Assembly: GCA_022448315.1 (NCBI GenBank)
Contig: JAKVCA010000035.1
Location: forward strand, 1-57,628
Length of the DNA stretch: 57,628 nt
Reading direction: 5' to 3'
DNA from: Pirellulaceae bacterium
GTDB taxonomy: Bacteria > Planctomycetota > Planctomycetia > Pirellulales > Pirellulaceae
Both the position numbers and the translations under genes were made by a program. Position 1 is the stretch's first letter; each line of letters starts with the position of its first letter. The notes under the pieces were generated by a model. It did not search any database and had not been told where the DNA came from. It worked only from the letters and a program-made list of their open reading frames with translations. This document shows positions 1-7,860 of this stretch, one piece after another.

Positions 1-2
1 AC

Positions 3-509
3 AACGATCTTCTGGTCATCTCCGATAAGACGGACCTTGCGATTGGGACCGTGACTCATCTGACTGGGCGTATCTTGAGTTCATCGGGCGACCCCATTCG
101 AAACGCTCTCGTTGAAATCTGGCAGTGCGACAACAATGGTGCGTATTTGCATACGCGCTCGAGCAACGCTGAGAAGCGGGATACGAGCTTCCAGGGTTAC
201 GGTCGATTTCTCACGGACCAGAAGGGTCAGTATTACTTTCGAACCATCAAGCCCGTTGCCTACCCGGGCCGAACGCCTCACATTCATTACAAGGTTACCA
301 AGGGAAATCAACATTTGCTGACAACACAGATGTTGATCAAAGGCGATGCGCGAAATGAAAAAGACGGGATCTTTCGCGTCATTAAGGAAGCCAAGATTCG
401 CGGCAGTTTGATGGCAGAATTCAAGGCGGTTGAAAAATCAAAAATCGGCGAGTTAGCGGCAAATTGGGATGTCGTCCTCGGTGTCACTCCCGATGAACGA
501 CGTTCCTGA
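3..509 (+). CDS. Intradiol ring-cleavage dioxygenase, 3' part
   Basis: The reading frame is open from base 3, so the gene starts before the window. The visible part begins with NDLLVISDKTDLAIGTVTHL, which continues the family pattern before the first internal GTG at 51. The family uses Fe(III) held by two Tyr and two His to cleave catechol-type rings between the hydroxyls. All four ligands can be placed by pattern: Tyr in NNGAYLHT (codon at 144), Tyr in KPVAYPG, and the two His of PHIHYKV. FRTIKP before the second Tyr is a family signature. The substrate (protocatechuate, catechol or hydroxyquinol) cannot be decided from this fragment. A strong hairpin terminator follows about 70 bp downstream. 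Family assignment is firm; the substrate is open. Confidence 0.9.
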   Translation, partial: NDLLVISDKTDLAIGTVTHLTGRILSSSGDPIRNALVEIWQCDNNGAYLHTRSSNAEKRDTSFQGYGRFLTDQKGQYYFRTIKPVAYPGRTPHIHYKVTKGNQHLLTTQMLIKGDARNEKDGIFRVIKEAKIRGSLMAEFKAVEKSKIGELAANWDVVLGVTPDERRS

Positions 510-576
510 GTTCGAGAGGGAAACCAAATACACGGAGAGCATGAAAGAAGTCTAAACGAAGCAGGATTTGCAGTGC

Positions 577-614
577 AAAAAGGCCGCCTTGGGATGTCCC
601 GAGCGGCCTTTTTT
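577..614 (+). terminator. Rho-independent terminator, probably bidirectional
   Basis: The stem AAAAAGGCCGC (577-587) pairs with GCGGCCTTTTTT (603-614). An inner GGG/CCC extension sits around the loop. The T-run follows the plus-strand stem directly, and the A-run before the stem gives a T-run on the other strand. It lies between the end of the dioxygenase gene and the end of the minus-strand propeller gene, so it can stop both. Confidence 0.88.
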
Positions 615-906
615 ACAACGCGAATTTTATGCCGCGAATTTAATCACGCGAAACCTGTCTTCTGATGAATCGCCCGGTTCTGTATCGTACGAGTGACGGG
701 GAAAAACTACTTTTGTGGATGCAGTTGAAGCCTAATTGGCAAGCCTTGACGGATCACTTCAACCACCACCTCCTCTTCTGGTTTGGTATGACTCATTCCA
801 TATGCAATCAGATCGATTTCTCAGTCAAGTTGTTCTGACCATCATCGCTGAACGGGATGTCAATCCTCTGGAAGCCTGCGCGTCTGGGAATGGCATGTCC
901 CACCAA
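615..906. other. Convergent intergenic stretch without a recognised gene
   Basis: About 290 bp lie between the terminator and the 3' end of the minus-strand propeller gene. The one plus-strand frame here (736-984) runs into the propeller gene antisense and has no recognisable protein features. I see no RNA gene or repeat. Confidence 0.6.
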
Positions 907-2259
907 CTATTTTTCGAGACTCGCACAAACCATTTCTCGATCGTTTCGGGCGAAGACATGACGATTGGCGAAAGCCGGGTGTGACCAGCAGACGCCTTGT
1001 CGTTGCCGAAGTTGCGCGGTGGTCGGTTCAATGAGTTTCGCGCGATCGATTTCCTTAAAACCTTCAGGGGAAAGTCGACCAATGATTAGCTCGCCCCGCT
1101 CGTTCAGCATCCAGATGTCATCGCCATTTTTAACAAAATGGATGGTGCTCCACCTCGCCCGCGGCGTCGCGGTCTGATCTTCCCAAACCCTATCGCCGTT
1201 TGACGCTTTCAAGCACCGCAGTTCGCCATAGCTGTCGACTCCGTAGATGTAATCTCCCATAAATAATGGTGTACTGATGATCGACTGCAACGCGTCTGTG
1301 TTTCTCTCGTTCCTTCCTACCCGTAACCAGAGCGTTTTGGTGTTGGGTGGGTTTTCGGAAAGTTCGATCATGTGGGATCCGTCGTAGAATGAGCTCAGGA
1401 ATAGACGGTTCTTTTCAATGATGGGTGTTGCAATACCGATCGGCATGTTCCTTGGGGCCCAGGGAATGCGCCACAGGACCTTGCCAGTGCCGGGGGCGAT
1501 CCCGGCAACACCGTCACCTGTCCAGCAGATCGCGACCTCCGTTTCGCCCTGTCGGGTTAGAATCGGTGCTGAGTAGCCTGCTCGATCGTCCAAGGCCTTC
1601 CAAAGTTCTTCACCAGAGTCTTGACTCAAGCTGAGAACACAGGCTCCCTCCCCGCCGATCTGTAGAATCACCGATTCTTTCCAGAGCAGGGGGGAAGCCG
1701 AGATGCCCCAGATGGGCATCTTGATTTCATACTCCTGATTGAGGTCACGTTTCCAAATCACCTTGCCGTCTGCTGCATCCAGGCAGTGAATGTGTCCCAT
1801 CGCTCCCAGAGCGTAAATTTTGCCGTCTTCGACAGAGATCGAAGCACGTGGCCCTGCTTGGTAAGAAATTGTGTAGATGCAGTCGTATTCGTAACTCCAC
1901 AATATCTTGCCCGTTTTTTCGTCAACGCAGTGGATGCGTTCGAGTTGTTCGGGGTCGATCACACGGTCCATCACATAAACGCGACCTGCCGCAACTGTGG
2001 GTCCACTGTAGCCGGAGCCAATGGGGACCCGCCATTTGATCTCGAGTCCGTCCTTGGGGAACCGCTCAAGAACTCCCGATTCATTCCAGGTACCATCGCG
2101 ATGAACCCCTCGCCACTGCGGCCAGTCATCAGCCAACAGGGGGGAAACGAGGGATAGGTTGACAAGAAGGACGCTGAGCAATCTGCCAGCGGCCTTACCT
2201 TGGTCGATCACGATACCGCAGTGCAATCGTTTCCGAGAATGCTTGGATTCGATGGTCAT
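907..2259 (-). CDS. Secreted PQQ-binding-like beta-propeller protein
   Basis: This is a 450-residue protein. It has an N-terminal hydrophobic segment (about residues 25-43, RLLSVLLVNLSLVSPLLA) that ends just before DDWPQWRG, the usual start of the mature domain in planctomycete PQQ-like repeat proteins. Repeats of the form G-K-(I/V)-(L/I)-W (GKILWSY, GKVIWKR, GEELWKA, GKVLWRI, DRVWED) mark successive blades of an outer-membrane BamB-type or dehydrogenase-type propeller. No PQQ dehydrogenase catalytic domain or heme motif is visible, so it is more likely a binding or scaffold protein than an enzyme. AGGAAATCTTC before the ATG supports the start at 2259. It is paralogous in architecture to the gene at 3015. 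Its exact role is unknown. Confidence 0.85.
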   Translation of the reverse strand: MTIESKHSRKRLHCGIVIDQGKAAGRLLSVLLVNLSLVSPLLADDWPQWRGVHRDGTWNESGVLERFPKDGLEIKWRVPIGSGYSGPTVAAGRVYVMDRVIDPEQLERIHCVDEKTGKILWSYEYDCIYTISYQAGPRASISVEDGKIYALGAMGHIHCLDAADGKVIWKRDLNQEYEIKMPIWGISASPLLWKESVILQIGGEGACVLSLSQDSGEELWKALDDRAGYSAPILTRQGETEVAICWTGDGVAGIAPGTGKVLWRIPWAPRNMPIGIATPIIEKNRLFLSSFYDGSHMIELSENPPNTKTLWLRVGRNERNTDALQSIISTPLFMGDYIYGVDSYGELRCLKASNGDRVWEDQTATPRARWSTIHFVKNGDDIWMLNERGELIIGRLSPEGFKEIDRAKLIEPTTAQLRQRQGVCWSHPAFANRHVFARNDREMVCASLEK

Positions 2260-2368
2260 GAAGATTTCCTGGTAATCAAGATTCGTCAGTGAAGGTTCAT
2301 TTAAGTCGATACTTTGCGTCAGTGGTAGAAGATATCAGAAAAGGCATTTATTCGTCCGTCTCAGACTT

Positions 2369-2832
2369 TTAAGCCTTTAATTTTCGATAAAGCGTTTTGC
2401 GATCGAGACCCAGTAACCGAGCTGCTTGGGTTCGATTATTTCCCAACATCTGGAGGACCTGGGCGATGTAACGTTGTTCGAGCTCAGCGAGGGACACAAA
2501 GGTTTGACGGGTCTGCACTCCCAAAGACAAACTCGTTTCTAATGAATTGCTGGACCCTAGCGGGAAGGTCATCAACAATGACCCGGTCATGTTGAGTCAT
2601 AGAAACCGCTCGTTCGAGGACGTTGCGAAGTTCTCGTGCATTGCCTGGCCAGTCATCGTCAAGAAGTTTGGCGGCGGGTTCTGCAATGCCTACTACTGCC
2701 TTGCCCGATTTTTCGGCAAATTGCTGTAGGAGGGTATGGGTAACGAATGAGCATATCATTTACGCGAGCTCGAAGCGAAGGCACTTCGATTTCGATCACG
2801 TAAAGTCGATAGTAGAGATCTTGGCAAATTCC
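2369..2832 (-). pseudogene. Decayed NtrC-family sigma-54 activator, C-terminal remnant
   Basis: Three frames together spell the C-terminal part of an NtrC-type regulator. The first frame (2832 down to about 2760) gives DLYYRL.VIEIEVPSLRAR, the AAA+ region after GAFTGA. A second frame (about 2745-2560) gives LLQQFAEKSGKAVVG, then DDDWPGNARELRNVLERAV, the conserved WPGNxREL segment. A third frame (to 2369) gives LAELEQRYIAQVLQ and NNRTQAARLLGLDRKTLYRKL, a Fis-type helix-turn-helix. The receiver domain, Walker motifs and GAFTGA are missing upstream. With two frameshifts and no 5' part this is a broken gene. It sits between two propeller genes and may once have regulated one of them (inference). 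Confidence 0.82.
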
Positions 2833-3014
2833 TCTCGTTACACTTTGACTTCAAGGTCTTGATGCTTTGCTGACAGGATCCTGCTCACGTCTCATGGTGC
2901 CTTGGATTTTCTTCGGGAAAGCGTTTGCTCTTTGAAGCACCCTCAATCCAGATTCGGTATTATCGAGTGGCTTGATATTCCAGAAGAACGGACCTTTCAT
3001 CGAGGCAAATTGAA

Positions 3015-4370
3015 ATGTTAGCTGCTCTTCGTTTTGGTGGATTTCTGGGGCTCTGCCTGATCGGCTTGGTTCCTTTGAGTTCAGAGGTTTTAGCCCAAGA
3101 GAACTGGCCAAGGTTTCGGGGGGAGAATGGAACCGGCGTTGTTCCGGATGATCCTCGCCTGCCGGATACGTGGAGTTCGGTGGAAAATGTGAAATGGAAG
3201 ACGGAGATTCCGGGCCGAGGTTGGGGGAGTCCCATCGTTTGGGGTGATCGGGTTTTTGTGACTTCAGTCACTTCAGACGAGAGTTACGAATCGCCCAAGG
3301 CCGGTCTGTACTTGGGGCGAGGGCGTGAGACCCCCCCAGATTCAGTCCATCACTGGTGGGTTTACTGCCTGGACTTGGTGTCCGGGAAAATGATATGGAA
3401 GCACGAAGCGCATCAAGGAAAGCCGGAAGTTCCGCGACATCCCAAGAGTACTTACGCTGCGGAGACACCCGTGACCGACGGGCGGTACCTCTATGTGCTT
3501 TTTGGCGATGTAGGACTCTATTGCTATGACTTTGATGGCAATCAGGTTTGGTCACGTGAGATTGATCCGCAGCCGACCCTGTTTGGTTATGGTGCGGCTG
3601 CGTCTCCCGTCCTCGTCGATGGTCAGGTGGTGATGGTTTATGACAACGAAGCGGAGTCATATCTGGCGGCCTATGATGGCAAGACGGGGGACTTGAATTG
3701 GAAGGTGCCAAGGGACGAGCCAAGTACTTGGGCGACTCCCTATGTATGGAAGCATGGGAGTCGAACGGAAATTGTGGTGCCGGGGAAAAAGAGGATTCGC
3801 TCGTATACGACCAAGGGTGAATTGTTGTGGCACATGGATGGAAAGATGTCCTTCCTGACGATCCCCTCACCATTCGTGGTAAATGACCTTCTCTACGTCA
3901 CTTCAGGTTACTTTCAGGATCAGAATCGTCCGGTGTTCGCAATTCGACCTGATGCAACCGGAGATTTGACTCTGGACGAGGAGCAAAGTTCAAGCGAATT
4001 CATCGCGTGGTCGTTGGAAAAAATGGGGCCTTACAACACCTCACCCATTGTTTATGGGGGGTTGTATTACACCCTGTTGGATCGCGGCATGATGACATGC
4101 CACAACGCCGAAACCGGGGAGCTTGTTTACGATCGAACGCGGTTCCCGCAACGGGCCAGCTTCACGGCATCACCCTGGGCGTATAACGGAAAAGTTTTTT
4201 GCCTTGATGAGGACGGTAATACCTACGTCATTCCCAAAGGCTCGGAATTTGAAGTTGAAAAGGTCAATGCGCTGGATGAACTCTGCGTCGCGACACCTTC
4301 GATCGCGCGGGGGAATTTGCTGATACGCACTGCGACTTCCGTTTACTGCATCACACGTTTGGACCCTTGA
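3015..4370 (+). CDS. Secreted PQQ-binding-like beta-propeller protein
   Basis: This is a 451-residue protein with a clear signal peptide (about residues 1-27, ending VLAQ) followed by ENWPRFRGENGTG, the typical mature start of this planctomycete family. Blade-like repeats include ENVKWKTEIPG, GKMIWKHEAH, GNQVWSREI, GDLNWKVPR and GELLWHMDG. There is no c-type heme motif and no PQQ-dehydrogenase catalytic signature, so a periplasmic binding or assembly role is more likely than catalysis. GAGG nine bases before the ATG supports the start. It lies 147 bp before the paralogue pair at 4518, on the same strand, so co-transcription is possible. The specific function is unknown. Confidence 0.87.
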   Translation: MLAALRFGGFLGLCLIGLVPLSSEVLAQENWPRFRGENGTGVVPDDPRLPDTWSSVENVKWKTEIPGRGWGSPIVWGDRVFVTSVTSDESYESPKAGLYLGRGRETPPDSVHHWWVYCLDLVSGKMIWKHEAHQGKPEVPRHPKSTYAAETPVTDGRYLYVLFGDVGLYCYDFDGNQVWSREIDPQPTLFGYGAAASPVLVDGQVVMVYDNEAESYLAAYDGKTGDLNWKVPRDEPSTWATPYVWKHGSRTEIVVPGKKRIRSYTTKGELLWHMDGKMSFLTIPSPFVVNDLLYVTSGYFQDQNRPVFAIRPDATGDLTLDEEQSSSEFIAWSLEKMGPYNTSPIVYGGLYYTLLDRGMMTCHNAETGELVYDRTRFPQRASFTASPWAYNGKVFCLDEDGNTYVIPKGSEFEVEKVNALDELCVATPSIARGNLLIRTATSVYCITRLDP

Positions 4371-4517
4371 GGGTTTGACGGTCGATGGAGGTCGCATCGT
4401 CTCCTTGCGGTGGCCTTCCGGGCTTCCAGCATGGACGACCGGTGAATGACTCGACGCAGATCGAAGTTCGATGATCGGGAATGGTGAAGCTCTGTTCTTT
4501 ATTGAAAGGATGGATTA

Positions 4518-5711
4518 ATGGCGCGACTCAAAATCGCCGCGGTCGTGACGGAGTACCGTAAATACTCTCATGCACAACATATTGTGGATCGCTACCTTTA
4601 TGGTTACGGATGGAATGGCAAGCACCATCGACCTGAGATGGATGTGGTGTCGCTCTATACGGATCAGGTCCCGGATCACGATGTCAGTCGCCAGAGGGTG
4701 GAAGAGATTGATCATCTGAAGCTCTATCCGACAGTCGCCGAGGCACTGACTCTGGGAGGTGAAGATCTGGCGGTGGATGGGGTGTTGTTGATCGGGGAGC
4801 ACGGTGACTATCCAACAAACGAAAAAGGACAACGACTTTATCCCCGTTACGAGTTGTTTCAGCAGGTTGTCGAGGTGTTCCGTCGTAGCGGACGGAGCGT
4901 GCCTGTGTTCAACGATAAGCACCTGTCTTGGAACTGGAACTGGGCGGTTGAAATGGTTCAAGCGAGTGAGGAGCTGGGTTTTGGTTTGATGGCCGGTTCG
5001 AGCTTGCCATGTGCCCGAAGAATTCCAGATGTTGAAATGCCTCTCGGAAGCGAAATCGATGAAGCCTTCAGCCTCGCGTTGGGAGGCGTGGATTCATACG
5101 ATCTGCACGCGCTCGAGGTCCTTCAATGCATGGTGGAACGCCGCAAGGGTGGGGAGACCGGTGTCGCGGCGATTCAGGCGATCCGGGGTGAAGAAGTCTG
5201 GAAGGCCCTCAAGAATCCCGACTGGAACGATGGGGGGTGGGCCCCGGAATTGCTGGAAGCTTGTTTATGTCGAAGTCATCAGTTGCAGTCGGGTCGCGCT
5301 GGGTACAGCCATGTTTACCCGGACGACCGGGAAATGAGGCAGTTGAGAGGCCAGCCCGTCATCTACCGGATCGAATACGTTGACGGTCTTAAGGCAACGA
5401 TGATGATCGGTGGCGGTTTGGTGGGCGATTTTTCATTTGCAGCCAACGTCAAAAATCGCCCCCAACCGTTGTCGACTTTGATGTTTCTTCCCTACTACGA
5501 TCTGCAGAACTTTTTTAGCCCACAGGTCCGCCACACTGAAACACTGTTCAAAACCGGGAAGTCTCCTTATCCCATTGAGCGAACGCTGCTCACGACTGGG
5601 ATGGTGGCAGCAGGCGCAGAGTCGCTTTTTCAGGGTCAGAAACGACTTGAAACACCGCATCTGAACTTGACCTACCAACCCAATCCTGAATCCACGTATT
5701 GGAGAAGCTAG
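4518..5711 (+). CDS. Conserved protein of unknown function, cytoplasmic member of a paralogue pair
   Basis: This 397-residue protein has no signal peptide or membrane segment. It starts with a beta-strand-like KIAAVVTEY and SHAQHIVDRYL. It shares a series of blocks with the next gene: LYPTVAEAL, DGVLLIGEHGDYP, LYPRY.LF..VVEVF, VPVFNDKHLSW, MAGSSLP, DLHALEVLQ, RRKGGETGV, and a C-terminal RTLLTTG. The repeated His, Asp and Glu (GEHGDYP, NDKHLS) could bind a metal or substrate, but that is inference. I do not recognise a named family. AAGGA upstream of ATG 4518 supports the start. The stop codon directly abuts the ATG of the next gene, so the two are probably translated together. Confidence 0.85.
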   Translation: MARLKIAAVVTEYRKYSHAQHIVDRYLYGYGWNGKHHRPEMDVVSLYTDQVPDHDVSRQRVEEIDHLKLYPTVAEALTLGGEDLAVDGVLLIGEHGDYPTNEKGQRLYPRYELFQQVVEVFRRSGRSVPVFNDKHLSWNWNWAVEMVQASEELGFGLMAGSSLPCARRIPDVEMPLGSEIDEAFSLALGGVDSYDLHALEVLQCMVERRKGGETGVAAIQAIRGEEVWKALKNPDWNDGGWAPELLEACLCRSHQLQSGRAGYSHVYPDDREMRQLRGQPVIYRIEYVDGLKATMMIGGGLVGDFSFAANVKNRPQPLSTLMFLPYYDLQNFFSPQVRHTETLFKTGKSPYPIERTLLTTGMVAAGAESLFQGQKRLETPHLNLTYQPNPESTYWRS

Positions 5712-6998
5712 ATGATTTCTCGAAGGAATTTTTTGGGGACGGCCGGGGCTGCGACTCTGGGAAGCAATCTCGTCTTGTCGAACCCTGCAGGTGGGCAGGA
5801 AAGACGCGGCGACCAAGAGCGACCCCTTCGGCTGGCGATCGTGACGACCGTTTGGAGATACCTCTCTCACGCTCAGCACATGGGCGATCGATTTCTGGTG
5901 GGGTACCCTCACGAAGGTCGATGGCATCGCCCCAACGTGGAGGTCGTCAGCCTCTTTGTCGACCAAAAAGGGGAAGGCGATCAGAGCAAAGAAAGAGCTG
6001 AGACGCATGGTTTTCAAATCTACCCGACGGTCGCGGAGGCATTGCGGCAGGGCGGTGATTCGTTGGCCGTCGATGCAGTCTTGCTTATCGGTGAGCACGG
6101 CGACTATCCAAGAAATGACAAGGGACAGATCCTGTATCCTCGGTACGCATTTTTCAAAGAGGTGGTCGAAGTCTTTAAAGAGGATGGACGAGCGGTTCCT
6201 GTCTTCAATGATAAGCATCTGTCATTTCGATTTGACCACGCGCAGGAAATGGTCAAACTTTCGGAACAGCTTGGTTTTCCATTCATGGCCGGATCATCTT
6301 TGCCCGTAACTTTCCGACTACCTTCGGTCGAATTGCCTTATGAACGGCCCATCCGTGATGCCCTGATGGTCGGTGTAGGTAGTTCAGATCCGATGGACTT
6401 TCATGCGCTTGAAGCGTTGCATTCCTTGATCGATCGAAGGCAAGGAGGTGAGACGGGTGTCGAAGCGGTTCAAATGATCGAGGGTGATGCGGTTTGGAGG
6501 GCAGGGGACAAAGGAGCCTGGTCCTGGGAGTTGCTTGAGGCTGCTTTGTCACGAAGTAATCAGCTGCAGGGGATCAGTCGTACTGAAGCGAAGCCTCAAG
6601 ATCTGATTCGGAATGGACAACTTCAAGCATTGGTCAAGAATCCTGCGGCCTATACCGTCTGGTTTCGGGACGGTCTCAAGACAACCATGTTGATGCTGAA
6701 TGGAGCGGTGGGTGACTTTACCTGTGCGGTTCGCTTGCGCGATCCTGATGAAATCCTATCGACATTGTTTTATTTGCCACCCACGCCGAATGTGACCTAC
6801 TCGGCAGAATTGATGAATCGGGTCGAGATAATGTTCCGGACCGGAGCGGCGGTCACTCCGGTGAAACGGACGCTCCTGGTGAGTGGCGTTCTCGAAAGCT
6901 GTCTTGAGTCACGCATGGGGGGCCAACGCAAGCTTGCGACACCCCATCTTGGCGTCAAATATCGTGTCCCCGAGGAATCCCAGTTCGCAACGACTTGA
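5712..6998 (+). CDS. Tat-exported paralogue of the preceding unknown protein
   Basis: This is a 428-residue protein. The N-terminus MISRRNFLGTAGAATLG has the twin-arginine S-R-R-N-F-L motif and a short hydrophobic stretch, so it is probably exported folded. The mature part from about residue 38 repeats the blocks of the upstream gene: SHAQHMGDRFL, IYPTVAEAL, VLLIGEHGDYP, VPVFNDKHLSF, MAGSSLP, DFHALEALH, RRQGGETGV and a C-terminal RTLLVSG. Tat export usually implies a cofactor or metal, which fits the conserved His/Asp/Glu, but no known cofactor motif is visible. The ATG follows the upstream stop with no gap. The function is unknown; a paired cytoplasmic and exported copy is unusual. Confidence 0.86.
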   Translation: MISRRNFLGTAGAATLGSNLVLSNPAGGQERRGDQERPLRLAIVTTVWRYLSHAQHMGDRFLVGYPHEGRWHRPNVEVVSLFVDQKGEGDQSKERAETHGFQIYPTVAEALRQGGDSLAVDAVLLIGEHGDYPRNDKGQILYPRYAFFKEVVEVFKEDGRAVPVFNDKHLSFRFDHAQEMVKLSEQLGFPFMAGSSLPVTFRLPSVELPYERPIRDALMVGVGSSDPMDFHALEALHSLIDRRQGGETGVEAVQMIEGDAVWRAGDKGAWSWELLEAALSRSNQLQGISRTEAKPQDLIRNGQLQALVKNPAAYTVWFRDGLKTTMLMLNGAVGDFTCAVRLRDPDEILSTLFYLPPTPNVTYSAELMNRVEIMFRTGAAVTPVKRTLLVSGVLESCLESRMGGQRKLATPHLGVKYRVPEESQFATT

Positions 6999-7026
6999 TA
7001 GGGGTGGCATCCTTTGTGGCTCAGGC

Positions 7027-7055
7027 TTGAGTGACTTTTTGTACACTGGTATACT
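7027..7055 (+). promoter_or_regulatory. Candidate lexA promoter with overlapping operator-like palindrome
   Basis: TTGAGT (7027-7032) and TATACT (7050-7055) are separated by 17 bp, close to the sigma-70 consensus. An imperfect palindrome GTACACTGGTATAC (7041-7054) overlaps the -10 element, where an autorepressing LexA would be expected to bind. It does not match the E. coli or Bacillus SOS box, and a planctomycete LexA site is not something I can confirm by eye. Confidence 0.5.
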
Positions 7056-7122
7056 TAAGAACAGATGTGCGTCGTCGTGTCGTGCGTTCTTATTCCAGCA
7101 AAAACGAGCAGGGCCCGGACGG

Positions 7123-7725
7123 ATGTTAGAACAACTGACGGAGCGACAACGGAAAGTCTATCTATTTATTCGCGACTTGATTCACAATCGCGGTTACGGC
7201 CCGACGGTTAGGGAGATCGGCGAAGAGTTTGAGATCGCCTCTCCCAATGGTGTGATGTGCCACCTCAGGGCTCTTGAACGGAAAGGCCTCATTCGACGCA
7301 GCAAGCGTGAAGCCAGAGCCATCGAATTGCTTGGGGACACGGGGCCAGAGAGCTTGGAGGGATTGCCTCTCGCCGGACGTGTGGCCGCTGGCGTGATGCA
7401 CGAGGCGATTGAACAGGACAAACGAATTGACTTCACCTCCTTGTTTCAGAGGCCGGGTTGTTTTGTCCTCGAAATTAGTGGTGACTCGATGATTGAGGCA
7501 CAAATCGCGGACGGAGATTTTGCCGTCGTCGACCCCAACCGAAAAGCAGTCTCTGGCGACATTGTCGTGGCTCAGACGGACGAGGGAAACGCGACGATGA
7601 AGTACTGGTTTCCGGAGAAAGATCACGTCCGTCTCCAACCGGCGAATTCGACCATGGAGCCCATGTATGTCCGGGATGTTCAGGCATTAGGGGTTGTGGT
7701 TGGCGTCGTAAGACGGATGTCCTGA
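7123..7725 (+). CDS. lexA: LexA repressor, SOS regulator
   Basis: The 200-residue length is normal for LexA. The N-terminal winged helix (about 1-65) includes GYGPTVREIGE and the recognition-helix region SPNGVMCHLRALERKGLI. The self-cleavage site is the Ala89-Gly90 bond in LAGRVAAG. The Ser/Lys dyad is Ser122 in SGDSM and Lys160 in ATMKYW. When RecA filaments form, LexA cleaves itself and releases SOS genes. The same frame stays open upstream to 6883, but the ATG at 7123 gives the standard family start MLEQLTERQRKVYLFI. A promoter with an overlapping palindrome lies about 70-95 bp upstream, consistent with autoregulation. Confidence 0.96.
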   Translation: MLEQLTERQRKVYLFIRDLIHNRGYGPTVREIGEEFEIASPNGVMCHLRALERKGLIRRSKREARAIELLGDTGPESLEGLPLAGRVAAGVMHEAIEQDKRIDFTSLFQRPGCFVLEISGDSMIEAQIADGDFAVVDPNRKAVSGDIVVAQTDEGNATMKYWFPEKDHVRLQPANSTMEPMYVRDVQALGVVVGVVRRMS

Positions 7726-7747
7726 TCGACTTCCAGTTTGGGCGGCG

Positions 7748-7837
7748 GCGCGGTGGCACAGTAGCGCGGTGGCACAGTAGCGCGGTGGCACAGTAGCGCG
7801 GTGGCACAGTAGCGCGGTGGCACAGTAGCGCGGTGGC
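7748..7837. repeat. 16-bp tandem repeat, five copies plus partial sixth
   Basis: The unit GCGCGGTGGCACAGTA occurs five times without mismatch (7748-7763, 7764-7779, 7780-7795, 7796-7811, 7812-7827), and a partial copy GCGCGGTGGC follows. There are no spacers, so it is not a CRISPR. It fills the gap between the convergent 3' ends of lexA and the sigma-54 response regulator. The unit is not a multiple of three and is not within a gene. Confidence 0.95.
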
Positions 7838-7860
7838 CACCAAAAAATCGTAGGTTCGCC

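Noticed and set aside
2851-3111. Minus-strand 86-codon frame upstream of the NtrC remnant, containing GLRVLQ
   Set aside because: The short LRVLQ match could be a leftover of the AAA+ domain, but the rest does not align and half is antisense to the propeller gene.
3268-3873. Long minus-strand frame (201 codons) inside the propeller gene
   Set aside because: Antisense shadow rich in Pro, His and Ser; the plus-strand propeller is clearly real.
7748-7837. Possible CRISPR array
   Set aside because: Units are contiguous with no spacers, only 16 bp long, and no cas gene is nearby.
7475-7843. Minus-strand frame with repeated Cys/His/Arg residues across the 16-bp array
   Set aside because: The repetition comes from the tandem DNA repeat read in frame, and the rest is antisense to lexA. 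It has no start context or domain.
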